Position numbers and translations under genes: made by a program. Below are positions 33,904 through 42,886 of a stretch of DNA of 64,000 nt, piece after piece (the first letter of the stretch is position 1; each line of letters opens with the position of its first letter). Source of the DNA: Halorientalis sp. IM1011 (GTDB lineage: Archaea; Halobacteriota; Halobacteria; Halobacteriales; Haloarculaceae); contig NZ_CP019067.1 of assembly GCF_001989615.1 (NCBI RefSeq), forward strand, positions 1,922,001-1,986,000. Direction: 5' to 3'. The notes under the pieces are model-generated. The model did not search any database. It was not told the origin of the DNA and saw nothing but the letters and a program-made list of their open reading frames with translations.

Positions 33904-36288
33904 TCACTCGTCGCTCTCGATCACGAGGTTGCCGTCGTCGACGACCGCATCGCCGTCGGCGTCGGTGTAGGGGCCGTCGGCGGAGCCGTTGGTCGCGGCG
34001 AAGTCGTACTCTTCGTTGCCGTCGGTGTCGAGGTGCGGCATCGCGAAGACCGTCTGCCCGACTGCTAGCTGATCGCGCTCGTACTCGACGCCGGGCACGT
34101 CGAAGAGCACGATCTCCAGGTCCTCGTACTCCCCGGGTTCGAGGTACTCGGAGACGCCGATCACGCTCCCGACCGCGTCTCCGTCGAGCAGCGACACGTT
34201 GTGGACGACCACGAAGCCGCCCTCGGAGACGTTGACGCTATCGACGGTGACGGTCGTCCCGTTGGTCGCCTGATCCGCCAGGTCGACGGTCGCGGTCGGG
34301 GTCGGCTCCTCGTCGTCTTCCGGCGTCTCGGTCCCGTCGTCCGCAGTTTCGTTCTCCTCGGTGCCCGGCTCAGCCGTCCCGTCCTCGGTTTCGGTGTCTT
34401 CGGGAACTGGCTGTTCGGGAGTCGACTCCTCGGTGACGGGTTCTTCGGTGGCCGGTTCCTCAGTTTCCTCTGCAGTTTCGTCTTCGGTTGCAGTATCCTC
34501 GGTAGTCGGCGCAACGGGGACCGGCTCCTCGGTTTCCTCTGCAGTTTCGTCTTCGGTAACCGGTTCTTCGGTAACTGGCTCTTCAGCTGCCTCCTCGGTA
34601 GTGGGTTCTTCAGTTTCCTCCTCGGTGGGTGGCTCTTCGGTCTCTTCTTCGGTGGCTGGCGTTTCAGGTTCCGCTTCGCTATCCGGTTGCTCGACGGTCA
34701 CGGCCGCGTCGTCGAGCGTCGCGTCCCCGTCCTCGTCGGTGTAGGGGCCGTCCGCTTGGCCCTCAGTGGCGACGAAGTCGTAGGTCTCGTTGTCGTTCGT
34801 GTCGAGGTGGGGCATCGCGATCAGCGTCTGATTCTCCTCGAGCGTCTCGTTCTCGAGGTCGGCCCCGGGTACGTCGAAGAGGTCGACCTCGACGTCCTCG
34901 TACTCCCCGGGTTCGAGGTACTCGGAGACACCGATCACGCTCCCGACCGCGTCCCCGTCGAGCAGCGAGGCGTCGTGGATCGCGACGAAGCCGCCGTCGT
35001 CGACGGACACCGACTCGATCGTGACGGTGTCGTTGTCGACGGTCTGGTTCTCGAAGGCGATCGAGGCCTCGGGCGGTGCCGGCACGAGCTCGATCTCGGC
35101 GAAGTCACCGTCGGTCACCGTGAAGACGCCGTGGGTGTAGTTCCCGGGTTCGACGCCGCTTGCGTTCACCTCGAGCGAGACGGTCTCCTCCGCGCCGCCG
35201 TCGAGCGTGACTTCGGTGCTATCCGCGACCGCACCGTCGAAGCGGAACGCGACGGTCTGGGTCGCCTCTGCGTCGTTGGGGTTCCGGACGGTCGCGTTGG
35301 CCGTCACGGTCTCACCGACGGTCGCGTTCTCGGGGGCTTCCAGGTCGACCAGCTCGAAGGACTGTTCGAGGCCGATCGTGCCCAGTTGCCAGTCGTTCTC
35401 GGTGAACACGCCGTGCTGGAACTCGCCCTCGCTGAGGTTCTGGAGGCCGCTGTCGACCGCGAAGCTGACGGTCGCTTCCTCGTCGGCCTCGACGGTCACC
35501 TCCTGATTGGCGATCAGTTGCCCGTCGACGCGGAACTCGACTCGCTCCGTCGTCTCCGAGTCGCCCTGGTTCTCGACCGTGGCGGTGACGTTCAGGGTCT
35601 CACCGACGGTCGCGTTCTCGGGTGCGTCGAGTTCGGTCACCGCGAGGCCGTCGACCGCTGCCTCGTCGGTCTCGTTGCCCTCGTCTGCCTCCTCAGTTTC
35701 GTCTTCGTCGTCCTCGTCGGCTTCGTCCTCGTCGTCCTCGTCAGGTGGGCCGGCGTCCTCGGGCGGGCCAGCATCCTCAGGCGGACCGGCGTCCTCCGGA
35801 GGGCCGGCCTCCTCGGGTGTGCCACCTTCGTCCTCCTCGTCTTCGGCGGTGACGGTGGCGCTGTCGACCACGGCCTCACCGTCGGCCGTGTACGGGCCGT
35901 CCTCCTCCCCGTCGGTCTCGACGAAGTCGAAGGCCTCGTCGTCGTCGGAGTCGAGGTGTGCCATCGCGACGAACTCCTCCTCGTCCTCGATATCGTCGTC
36001 GAGTTCGACCTCGATATCTTCCGATTCACCCGAGTCGAGGTACTCGGAGACGCCGACGACGTCACCCGCCTCGCCGTCGTCGGATTCGTGGATCACCACG
36101 AACCCGCCCTCGGGGAGGTCGGCCGACTCGACCGTGACGGTGTCGTCGTCTACGCTCTGATCTGCGAACGATACGGTGGCCGCGTCCTGTGTCTGACTGC
36201 CGAGCGCCCCCGCTGGGAGGACTGCCGCTGCCCCTGCCGAGAGCGCGACGATGCCGGCGATCAAGACTGCGTACTGTCGTGTATTCAT
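33904..36288 (-). CDS. Large secreted protein with three DUF7282-like and two CARDB-like domains
   Basis: 794 aa. A signal peptide (1-31, AVLPAGALG) precedes DUF7282-like domain 1 (about 37-148). A linker with four tandem GPP(E/D)-type repeats follows (161-183). Two Ig-like CARDB-type domains come next (about 213-313 and 314-402), each opening with APENATVGET. DUF7282-like domain 2 (407-532), a Glu/Thr/Pro linker built from TEEPVTE-type repeats (533-664) and DUF7282-like domain 3 (666-791) complete it. There is no C-terminal anchor, so it is released or held by other wall proteins. Domains 2 and 3 are almost identical over a 75-bp stretch. The start at 36286-36288 opens the signal peptide. 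Several N-glycosylation sequons are present. Confidence 0.78.
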   Translation of the reverse strand: MNTRQYAVLIAGIVALSAGAAAVLPAGALGSQTQDAATVSFADQSVDDDTVTVESADLPEGGFVVIHESDDGEAGDVVGVSEYLDSGESEDIEVELDDDIEDEEEFVAMAHLDSDDDEAFDFVETDGEEDGPYTADGEAVVDSATVTAEDEEDEGGTPEEAGPPEDAGPPEDAGPPEDAGPPDEDDEDEADEDDEDETEEADEGNETDEAAVDGLAVTELDAPENATVGETLNVTATVENQGDSETTERVEFRVDGQLIANQEVTVEADEEATVSFAVDSGLQNLSEGEFQHGVFTENDWQLGTIGLEQSFELVDLEAPENATVGETVTANATVRNPNDAEATQTVAFRFDGAVADSTEVTLDGGAEETVSLEVNASGVEPGNYTHGVFTVTDGDFAEIELVPAPPEASIAFENQTVDNDTVTIESVSVDDGGFVAIHDASLLDGDAVGSVIGVSEYLEPGEYEDVEVDLFDVPGADLENETLEENQTLIAMPHLDTNDNETYDFVATEGQADGPYTDEDGDATLDDAAVTVEQPDSEAEPETPATEEETEEPPTEEETEEPTTEEAAEEPVTEEPVTEDETAEETEEPVPVAPTTEDTATEDETAEETEEPATEEPVTEESTPEQPVPEDTETEDGTAEPGTEENETADDGTETPEDDEEPTPTATVDLADQATNGTTVTVDSVNVSEGGFVVVHNVSLLDGDAVGSVIGVSEYLEPGEYEDLEIVLFDVPGVEYERDQLAVGQTVFAMPHLDTDGNEEYDFAATNGSADGPYTDADGDAVVDDGNLVIESDE

Positions 36289-36554
36289 CGTCCTGCGACG
36301 GAACGAGTAGGGATTTAGGAGGATAAACTGGACAGTTACTTCAAGACGTTTCACCGTAGAATTATGAACGTACGCTGACCCCAACGTGTCTAAGACGGGA
36401 TTGTTCCGTCCCGGACGCCGTGGAACCGAATAGGCCCGTCTTTCGAGCGGGAAATCCGGCGTTTCGGGCCGTGAAACGTTCGGAAGAGGCCCGGAGTCCG
36501 CCAGCATGGGGCCGTTTCGAAGCGGGTTTACCGTGGCCGGACCTCCCGTCGGAC

Positions 36555-37496
36555 ATGCACGTGACCTTTCTCGGGACCAGCGGGGCCGTCCCGACGACGA
36601 TGCGCAACCCGAGCGCGGTGATGGTCCGACGGGAAGGGGAACGCTACCTCTTCGACGCTGGCGAGGGGACACAGCGCCAGATGATGCGCTTTTCGACCGG
36701 CTTTGCCGTCTCCCACGTCTTCGTCTCCCACCTCCACGGCGACCACGTCCTCGGTCTCCCCGGGTTGATCCAGACCTGGGACTTCAACGACCGCGAGGAC
36801 CCCGTCGCCATCCACACGCCCGCGGGCACCCGCCGCCGGATCCGGGAGCTGATCACGGTGACCGGCAACGAACCCTCCTTTCCCGTCCGCGTCGACGAGG
36901 TCTCACCCGGCGACGTGGCGCTTTCCGGCGAGAGCTTCGAGGTCCGGGCGTTCGAGACCGACCACCGGGCCACATCCGTCGGCTACGCCATCGTCGAAGA
37001 CGACCGCAAGGGACGGTTCGACCGCGAGAAAGCCCAGCACGACCTCGGCATCGACCCCGGTCCGAAGTACAGCAAACTCCACAACGGCGAGCCGGTCGAA
37101 CTCGACGACGGCACCGTCGTCCAGCCCGACCAGGTCGTCGGGCCGCCACGACCCGGCCGACGTGTGGTCTACACCGGTGACACCCGGCCCGCCGAGAGCG
37201 TCGTCGAAGCGGCCGCGGACGCGGACCTGCTGATTCACGACGCGACCTTCGCGGAGGACCGCCGCGAGCGTGCGGGTCAGACCGGGCACGCCACGGCGAA
37301 GCAGGCCGCCGAGATCGGCAACCGGGCGGGCGCGAAACGGCTGGCGCTCACCCACGTCTCGACCCGCTACGCCGGCCAGTCCGGGCGACTGGAAGACGAG
37401 GCCCGCGAGGTGTTCGATGGCGAGGCCTTCCTCCCCGACGACGGGGACGAACTCGACGTGCCGTTCCCTGACGCCGACGCGGACGACCGGGACTGA
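36555..37496 (+). CDS. rnz: Ribonuclease Z
   Basis: 313 aa. RNase Z cuts the 3' trailer from pre-tRNAs. The metallo-beta-lactamase zinc motif is HLHGDH (59-64), with the conserved start MHVTFLGTSGAVPTTMRNPSA. Other metal ligands are visible in YTGDTRPAE, HDATFAED and LTHVSTRY. The length fits the short form. The frame is open 45 codons further upstream, but the ATG at 36555 matches the family start exactly. The HIT gene follows 31 bp after the stop. Confidence 0.95.
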   Translation: MHVTFLGTSGAVPTTMRNPSAVMVRREGERYLFDAGEGTQRQMMRFSTGFAVSHVFVSHLHGDHVLGLPGLIQTWDFNDREDPVAIHTPAGTRRRIRELITVTGNEPSFPVRVDEVSPGDVALSGESFEVRAFETDHRATSVGYAIVEDDRKGRFDREKAQHDLGIDPGPKYSKLHNGEPVELDDGTVVQPDQVVGPPRPGRRVVYTGDTRPAESVVEAAADADLLIHDATFAEDRRERAGQTGHATAKQAAEIGNRAGAKRLALTHVSTRYAGQSGRLEDEAREVFDGEAFLPDDGDELDVPFPDADADDRD

Positions 37497-37527
37497 ACTT
37501 TTTCCCGTCGGCCGTCCAGATGCCGGT

Positions 37528-37944
37528 ATGACCGACGACTGCCCGTTCTGTGCCATCGTCGGGGGCGACGCGCCGGCCAGCGTCGTCCACGAGACCGACG
37601 ACACGCTCGCGTTCATGGACATCGCGCCCGTCACCGAGGGCCACGCGCTGGTGATCCCGAAAGCTCACTCGGCGGGACTGGACGGGCTGGACCCCGACAC
37701 CGGCGGGCGACTGTTTCGGGTGGGCCAGGAGATCGCCGCGGCGTTGCGAGCCTCGGACGTGCCGACCGAGGGCATCAACCTCTTTCTGGCCGACGGCGCG
37801 GTCGCGGGTCAGGAGGTCTTTCACGTCCACTTGCACGTGATTCCCCGGACGGGAGACGACGACGTGGTGCTCGGGTTCGAGCGATCCGACCCCGAACGCG
37901 AGCGACTGGACGACCTCGCCGACGCGGTGGCGTCGGAACTGTGA
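37528..37944 (+). CDS. HIT-family nucleotide hydrolase/transferase
   Basis: 138 aa. The histidine triad HVHLHVIP is present near the C-terminal third, preceded by GQEVF. The N-terminus CPFCAIV is typical of Hint/HIT proteins, where the two cysteines may bind zinc. Hint-type enzymes hydrolyse adenosine phosphoramidates. It follows rnz closely on the same strand and precedes the DUF460 gene, so a short operon is possible. Confidence 0.92.
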   Translation: MTDDCPFCAIVGGDAPASVVHETDDTLAFMDIAPVTEGHALVIPKAHSAGLDGLDPDTGGRLFRVGQEIAAALRASDVPTEGINLFLADGAVAGQEVFHVHLHVIPRTGDDDVVLGFERSDPERERLDDLADAVASEL

Positions 37945-37981
37945 CCCGGCACGAAGTTTATGGCCCGCAGGTCCCTAGTCC

Positions 37982-39967
37982 GTGATAGTCGTGAACGCCC
38001 GCACGAGCGCGCTCGATGCAGTCGTCTTCGGGGTCGACGTCCAGAGCGGAGACGTGAGGGGTGACGCACCCTCGTACGCCCTCGTTGCCTTCGACGGCGA
38101 CTCCGTCGACCGCGACGTCGTCTCCCGGCGGAAGCTCCGCCGGCTGATCGAGGACGAAGAGCCCGCCATCGTCGCCACGGACAACATGTACGAACTCGCC
38201 GCGGACAAGGACGCCCTGATCCACTTCCTCGGCGAGTTGCCCGACGAGACGAAACTCGTTCAGGTGACCGGCGCGGAGCGGCCGGAACCGCTCTCCCGGG
38301 TCGCCGGCCGCCACAACGTCCCCTACGGCAAGGACCCGATGAAAGAGGCCGAGGCGGCGGCGCGGCTGGCGGCCCAGAACGTCGGCCAGGAAGTCTCCGC
38401 CTTCACGAACACCACGCAGGTGAAGGTCGCTCGCGGGCGCTCGACCGGCAAAGGCGGCTGGTCGGAGGATCGCTACACCCGCCGGATCCACGGCGCGGTC
38501 AAGAAACGCGCCCGTGAGGTCGAGTCGGAACTCGACGACGCCGGCCTCGACTACGAACGTGACGTGACCGAGAAATACGGCGGCTTCTCGAACGCGATCT
38601 TCGAGGTGGAGGGCCGACCCGCCGACGTTCCCGTATCCGCACACCGCTCGGGTGACGTGCGGGTCGAGATCGAGCGCGAGCGCCGCGACGGCATCGAGTT
38701 CCGGCCGCTGGCCAAGCGCCGCGATCACGTCATCGTCGGCATCGACCCGGGGACGACGACCGCCGCCGCCGTCGTCGACGTCCACGGCGAGGTTCTGGAC
38801 GTGTTCAGTACGCGTACTGCGGACACGGCGGCGGTGATCGAGTGGATCATCGAGCGCGGGCGGCCGATCGTCGTCGCTGCGGACGTGGAGCCGATGCCCG
38901 AGACCGTCGAGAAGATCCGGCGGAGCTTCGAGGCCGCCGCGTGGATCCCCACCAGCGACCTGCCGGTCGACGAGAAGAAACACCGCACCCGAGAGGAAGG
39001 ATACGACGACGACCACCAGCGCGACGCGCTGGCGGCGGCGCTGTCGGCCTTCGACGCTCACGAGGACCAGTTCGAGCGCGTCGCCGAGAAGGTCCCGCCA
39101 CAGCACGACCTGGGTGAGGTGCTGGCCCGCGTCGTCGCCGGCGAGGAGTCAGTCGAGGCGGTGCTCTCGGATCTGGAACGCGATCCAGACGACGAGGAGG
39201 AGACGACCGAACACACGGTCCGGGAACTCACCGCCGAGGAGAAGAAGATCAAGCGCCTCGAAGCGCGGGTCGACAGGCTGGAAGACCACAACGAGGACCT
39301 GAAAGAGACCATCGCGCGCAAGGACGACCGGATCGAGGAGTACGAGCAGGAGCTCTCGGAGGCCCGTCGCGAGGAGCGCCGGGAGGCCCGCGAGCGCCGC
39401 GAGATCACCCGGCTGGAGCGGGAGAACGAGCGGTTAGAGCGCGAACTCGACGAGGAACGCGAGCGGGTCGAGAAACTGGAGAGCAAACTCGACCGGCTGA
39501 AGGCGCTGTGGAAACTCGACCACTCGGACTTCGCGGACGTCTCGGAGAAACAGGCCGACCTCGTCCCGGTGAAGGTGATCGAGGAGTTCACGCGGGATGC
39601 CATCGAACACGCCGACGAGGCCTACGGGCTCGCCGAGGGCGACGTGATCTACCTGCGGGACGGCAGCGGCGCGGGGCGGTCGACGGCCCAGCGCCTCGCC
39701 GACGTGAACCCCCGGGTGGTCCTGCGGTCGGGCGGGTCGCTCTCTGAGGCCGCCGACGACCTGCTCTTCGAACACGAGATCCCAGTCGGTCCCGCCGACG
39801 ACGTGGGGATCCAGGAGGTCGACGAACTCGCGGTCGCTCGCGAGAGCGAGGTCGAAACCGTCATCGAGGACTGGGAGGACCGTGCCGACGAACGCGAGAA
39901 ACAGAACAACGAGCGGATGGTCGACAGACTGATCAGCGAACACCGGGCCGACCGCCCGGAGAGCTAG
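37982..39967 (+). CDS. DUF460 protein, predicted RNase H-fold nuclease with coiled coil
   Basis: 661 aa. DUF460 is an archaeal family of unknown function. Two RNase H-fold-like segments are visible. One is N-terminal (FGVDVQSGDVRGDAPSYAL). The central one is VGIDPGTTTAAAVVDVHG (near 255), with acidic residues downstream in AADVEPMP and YDDDHQRDA, as in RuvC/YqgF nucleases. A strongly charged coiled coil (about 410-515) is followed by a final alpha/beta domain with YLRDGSGAGRSTA. Catalysis is inferred from the fold. The start is a GTG at 37982, 37 bp after the HIT gene. Its TAG overlaps that of the convergent gene in a shared CTAG. Confidence 0.85.
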   Translation: MIVVNARTSALDAVVFGVDVQSGDVRGDAPSYALVAFDGDSVDRDVVSRRKLRRLIEDEEPAIVATDNMYELAADKDALIHFLGELPDETKLVQVTGAERPEPLSRVAGRHNVPYGKDPMKEAEAAARLAAQNVGQEVSAFTNTTQVKVARGRSTGKGGWSEDRYTRRIHGAVKKRAREVESELDDAGLDYERDVTEKYGGFSNAIFEVEGRPADVPVSAHRSGDVRVEIERERRDGIEFRPLAKRRDHVIVGIDPGTTTAAAVVDVHGEVLDVFSTRTADTAAVIEWIIERGRPIVVAADVEPMPETVEKIRRSFEAAAWIPTSDLPVDEKKHRTREEGYDDDHQRDALAAALSAFDAHEDQFERVAEKVPPQHDLGEVLARVVAGEESVEAVLSDLERDPDDEEETTEHTVRELTAEEKKIKRLEARVDRLEDHNEDLKETIARKDDRIEEYEQELSEARREERREARERREITRLERENERLERELDEERERVEKLESKLDRLKALWKLDHSDFADVSEKQADLVPVKVIEEFTRDAIEHADEAYGLAEGDVIYLRDGSGAGRSTAQRLADVNPRVVLRSGGSLSEAADDLLFEHEIPVGPADDVGIQEVDELAVARESEVETVIEDWEDRADEREKQNNERMVDRLISEHRADRPES

Positions 39968-40158
39968 GTCATGTCACCGACCCCCATTCCGAGCGCACCC
40001 AGAATCGTCGTCACGAACCCGTAGGCGACGAGCAGCAGACCCGCGATCACGAAGCAGAGCCCAGCTGCCACGTAGACGCTCTCCAGCGCGACGACACCGA
40101 TCCCGCCGAGCAGGAGCACCAGCCCCAGAACACCTGCCGTCCCGATCTTGTCCAGCAT
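39964..40158 (-). CDS. Small two-helix membrane protein, function unknown
   Basis: 64 aa, almost entirely hydrophobic. There are two glycine-rich helices, about 8-26 and 29-55, with no sizeable loop. The stop codon shares the tetramer CTAG with the DUF460 stop on the opposite strand. Similar short proteins are common in haloarchaea; no role is known. Confidence 0.65.
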   Translation of the reverse strand: MLDKIGTAGVLGLVLLLGGIGVVALESVYVAAGLCFVIAGLLLVAYGFVTTILGALGMGVGDMT

Positions 40159-40243
40159 ACCCGTCTCTCCCGTCTCGGGTAGCTTAAAAACGGTGACTCG
40201 GTACGCGGTCGGCGGCCGGCGACGAACCCCCTCGAAGTCGGCG

Positions 40244-41311
40244 TCAGAACTCGTTGCAGACGGGGATGCCGACGGTCTCGTAGTTGCCCATGTTGGCGAT
40301 CACGTCCGGGACGTCGTCGAGGGCGACGGTCTCGGTGACGATCTGTCCGGGGTCGATCTTGTCGCGGGCCATCATGCGGAAGATCTGGTCGTACTCGTTC
40401 GGCGGCATCCCGAACGAACCGTAGAACTCGCGTTCGTCCATGACCATGTTGTCGATGGGCATCTTGACCTGCCCCTCGTCCTCGCCGGTCGTGAGGCCGA
40501 TCTGGAGGTGCTGACCGCCCTTTCCGAGGGAGTTGACGGCGGCCTTGCAGGTCTCGGCGACGCCCAGCGCGTCCACGGCCACGTCGACGCCGCCCGTGCC
40601 GTCGACGTGTGCCTTGACCGCCTGCGCGGCGTCCTTGACCTCGGTTGCGTTGATGATCTCGTCGGCGCCGAGTCCTTCCGCGGCCCAGAGCTGTTCGTCC
40701 TTGATGTCGACGGCGATCACGTTGGCACCGAGCGCGTCGGCGATGTGGACGGCGGAGAGGCCGACGCCGCCACAGCCGTGGATGGCCACCCAGTCGCCGG
40801 GCGTGATGTCGACGCGGCTGACCAGCCCGTGGAAGGCCGTGGCGAACCGACAGCCGAGGCCGGCGACGCTGACGGGGTCCACGTCGTCGGGCAGTTTCAC
40901 GACGTTGTGGTCGGCCTGGCGCACGGGGAACCGCTCGGCGAAGGCCCCGGGGGCCATCTGCAGGAAGCCGAGGGGGACCATCCGGTCACAGATGTTCCCG
41001 CGGCCGTCCCGGCAGTGCTGACAGGTGCCGTCGGAGAGGTTGAAGGGTACGGTCACCATGTCACCCTCGCGGAACCGCTCGACGTTGTCCCCCACCTCGA
41101 CGACGCGGCCGGCCGGTTCGTGGCCGAAGATCAGTCCCTCTGTCGGGACCACGCCGATGTGTCCCCAGTCGCCCTTCCAGGCGTGCCAGTCGCTCCGGCA
41201 GATCCCACAGGCCTCGGTCTCGACGACCACCTGATCTTCGTCCGCAGTCGGCTCCTCCACGTCCTGGATCTCCAGCGGTTCTTCGACCCCCTGAAAGACT
41301 GCTGCTTTCAT
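40244..41311 (-). CDS. Zinc-dependent alcohol dehydrogenase
   Basis: 355 aa, medium-chain dehydrogenase/reductase family. Catalytic-zinc ligands are Cys38 in GICRSDWH and His64-Glu65 in GHEPAG, with a further Cys in GLGCRFA. The nucleotide motif is GCGGVGLSAV. In the structural-zinc loop only three of the usual four cysteines are present: C97, C100 and C108, with Gly at the CxxCxxC third position. The substrate is probably a primary or secondary alcohol. The start at 41309-41311 (MKAAVFQGVEEPL) is 29 bp from a TTTTATT element, which fits a leaderless transcript. Confidence 0.9.
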   Translation of the reverse strand: MKAAVFQGVEEPLEIQDVEEPTADEDQVVVETEACGICRSDWHAWKGDWGHIGVVPTEGLIFGHEPAGRVVEVGDNVERFREGDMVTVPFNLSDGTCQHCRDGRGNICDRMVPLGFLQMAPGAFAERFPVRQADHNVVKLPDDVDPVSVAGLGCRFATAFHGLVSRVDITPGDWVAIHGCGGVGLSAVHIADALGANVIAVDIKDEQLWAAEGLGADEIINATEVKDAAQAVKAHVDGTGGVDVAVDALGVAETCKAAVNSLGKGGQHLQIGLTTGEDEGQVKMPIDNMVMDEREFYGSFGMPPNEYDQIFRMMARDKIDPGQIVTETVALDDVPDVIANMGNYETVGIPVCNEF

Positions 41312-41336
41312 ACACCCCCAACTATAGAGGGACCCT

Positions 41337-41343
41337 AATAAAA
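41337..41343 (-). promoter_or_regulatory. TATA element of the alcohol dehydrogenase gene
   Basis: TTTTATT on the minus strand sits centred 29 bp before the ATG at 41311 in a markedly A/T-rich stretch. The gap to the divergent aIF1A gene is about 200 bp. Confidence 0.6.
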
Positions 41344-41484
41344 CATTGGTAGGCCTTTTCATACCCCAGATTTCTCAGGGTCGGCCGGTTATATGGGGTA
41401 GTTCTTTTTGGGATGTGGTATCTCGCGTGAGATGACAGAATCGGTAGGGCTGTGGAGTCGTGGCCGTTCCGCAGTGTTGAAAAA

Positions 41485-41490
41485 CTTAAA
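41485..41490 (+). promoter_or_regulatory. TATA element of the aIF1A gene
   Basis: CTTAAA, preceded by GAAAAA as the TFB-binding side, lies about 28 bp before the ATG at 41516. This supports starting the gene there rather than at earlier in-frame ATG codons. Confidence 0.6.
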
Positions 41491-41515
41491 CCGTCTGCCC
41501 GTCCAACTGGCGACT

Positions 41516-41803
41516 ATGAGCGACAACGAGGGGCGCAAAGACCTCCGGATGCCCGACGACGACGAGGTCTTTGCTGTCGTCATGGACATGCTCGGTGCGA
41601 ACCGGGTACGCGTCAGGTGCATGGACGGTGTCGAACGCACAGCCCGCATCCCCGGGAAGATGCAGAAACGAATCTGGATCCGGGAAGACGACGTGGTCCT
41701 TGTGGAACCGTGGGACTGGCAGGACGAGAAGGCAGACATCACCTGGCGCTACGAGAAACAGGAGGCCGACCAGCTCAGACAGGAGGGCCACATCCAGGAG
41801 TAG
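41516..41803 (+). CDS. eif1A: Translation initiation factor aIF1A
   Basis: 95 aa. aIF1A binds the 30S A site and promotes start-codon selection. The OB-fold signatures are [44 protein letters not shown] and the tail ADITWRYEK. Upstream in-frame ATG codons at 41408 and 41432 were rejected. The one at 41516 matches the family start [13 protein letters not shown] and lies a leaderless distance from a TATA element. The rio1 gene follows, keeping part of the widespread archaeal aIF1A-Rio1-Pno1 order. Confidence 0.95.
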   Translation: MSDNEGRKDLRMPDDDEVFAVVMDMLGANRVRVRCMDGVERTARIPGKMQKRIWIREDDVVLVEPWDWQDEKADITWRYEKQEADQLRQEGHIQE

Positions 41804-41989
41804 CGCTGATGTTCGTGTCTCCGGCCCGCGGGGGCCTCGTCGGGAACGTAACGCGAGCGAACGGAGTGAACGAGCGCCGCGGGGAGGCGACGCGAGACCG
41901 CAGGGAGCGCGACTGGACCGACCCGCGATTTTCGGCCCGGATTTTCGCCCGACCGAGTGAGCGGATGCGAACGAGGGAGGTGCAAAACG

Positions 41990-42877
41990 GTGGCTGAGTT
42001 CGACCTCGTCGACACCGACGACGTCGACTCGCCCGGCGACGAGTGGGAGGAGATCGACGTTTCAGACACGGAAGCCGACCGTATCGCCCGCAGCCGCGAC
42101 CGGGAGTTCAGCCAGTTCCGCGAGCGGATCAAGGACGCAGACCAGTTCAAGGTCGAGGCCTCGGTGTTCGACGACGCCACGTACGGCGCCCTCTACAAGC
42201 TCGTCCAGGACGGTCACATCGAGGCGTTCGGCGGCCCGATCTCGACGGGCAAGGAAGCCAACGTCTACTCGGCGCTGGGCGGCCGGGCGGCCGCCGACGT
42301 GCTGGACACCCCGGACTCGCCCGAGGTCGCCGTCAAGGTCTACCGGATCAACGCATCCGACTTCCGGGACATGCGTGGCTATCTCGACGGTGACCCCCGG
42401 TTCGAGGGCATCGGCTCGAACAAGAGCGACGTGGTGAAGGCGTGGGTCCGCAAGGAGTACGCCAACCTCGAACGCGCCCGGCAGGCCGGTGTCAGGGTCC
42501 CGGAACCGATCGCCGTCGAGCGCAACGTCCTCGTGATGGAACTGCTCGGGATCGACGAGGGGCGGGCGAAACGGCTCTCGGAAGTCCACGTCGAGAACCC
42601 CGAGACCGCCTTGGAAGTGGTCCGGGAGTACATGCGCCGGCTCTACGACGCCGGCCTCGTCCACGGCGACCTCTCGGAGTACAACGTCGTCCTCCACGGC
42701 GAGGAACTGGTCGTCATCGACCTCGGCCAGGCGGTCACCGTCCACCACCAGAACAGCCGCGAGTTCCTCGAACGGGACTGTCACAACGTCGCCTCCTTTT
42801 TCCGCCGGCAAGGCCTCGAAATCGAGGACGACGACCTGCTCGCGTTCGTGACCGACGACGAAGACGGGGGCGACTGA
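41990..42877 (+). CDS. rio1: RIO1-type serine/threonine protein kinase/ATPase
   Basis: 295 aa. Rio1 acts late in small-subunit ribosome maturation. The RIO core shows ISTGKEANVYSA (P-loop-like), VAVKVYRI with the Lys, and the catalytic loop HGDLSEYN with H225, D227 and N232. The metal-binding Asp244 lies in VVIDLGQ. The GTG at 41990 was chosen because a strong Shine-Dalgarno (GGAGGTG, 41976-41982) precedes it at proper spacing. An ATG in frame at 41957 lies upstream of that site. A start with an SD is unusual in this largely leaderless window and suggests translation from a longer mRNA with eif1A. Confidence 0.93.
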   Translation: MAEFDLVDTDDVDSPGDEWEEIDVSDTEADRIARSRDREFSQFRERIKDADQFKVEASVFDDATYGALYKLVQDGHIEAFGGPISTGKEANVYSALGGRAAADVLDTPDSPEVAVKVYRINASDFRDMRGYLDGDPRFEGIGSNKSDVVKAWVRKEYANLERARQAGVRVPEPIAVERNVLVMELLGIDEGRAKRLSEVHVENPETALEVVREYMRRLYDAGLVHGDLSEYNVVLHGEELVVIDLGQAVTVHHQNSREFLERDCHNVASFFRRQGLEIEDDDLLAFVTDDEDGGD

Positions 42878-42886
42878 GCCCCTCTC

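Noticed and set aside
35750-35825. Short tandem repeats resembling a CRISPR or microsatellite
   Set aside because: They are in frame and encode GPPEDA-type repeats of the secreted protein. There are no spacers of constant length and no cas genes.
41312-41515. In-frame ATG codons upstream of the chosen eif1A start
   Set aside because: They lie before the TATA element and would add residues with no likeness to the factor.
41812-41989. Small gene between eif1A and rio1
   Set aside because: The stretch is GC-rich and repeat-like (GCGAGCGAACGGAGTGAACGA), with no conserved start or coding pattern. It is more likely a leader of rio1.
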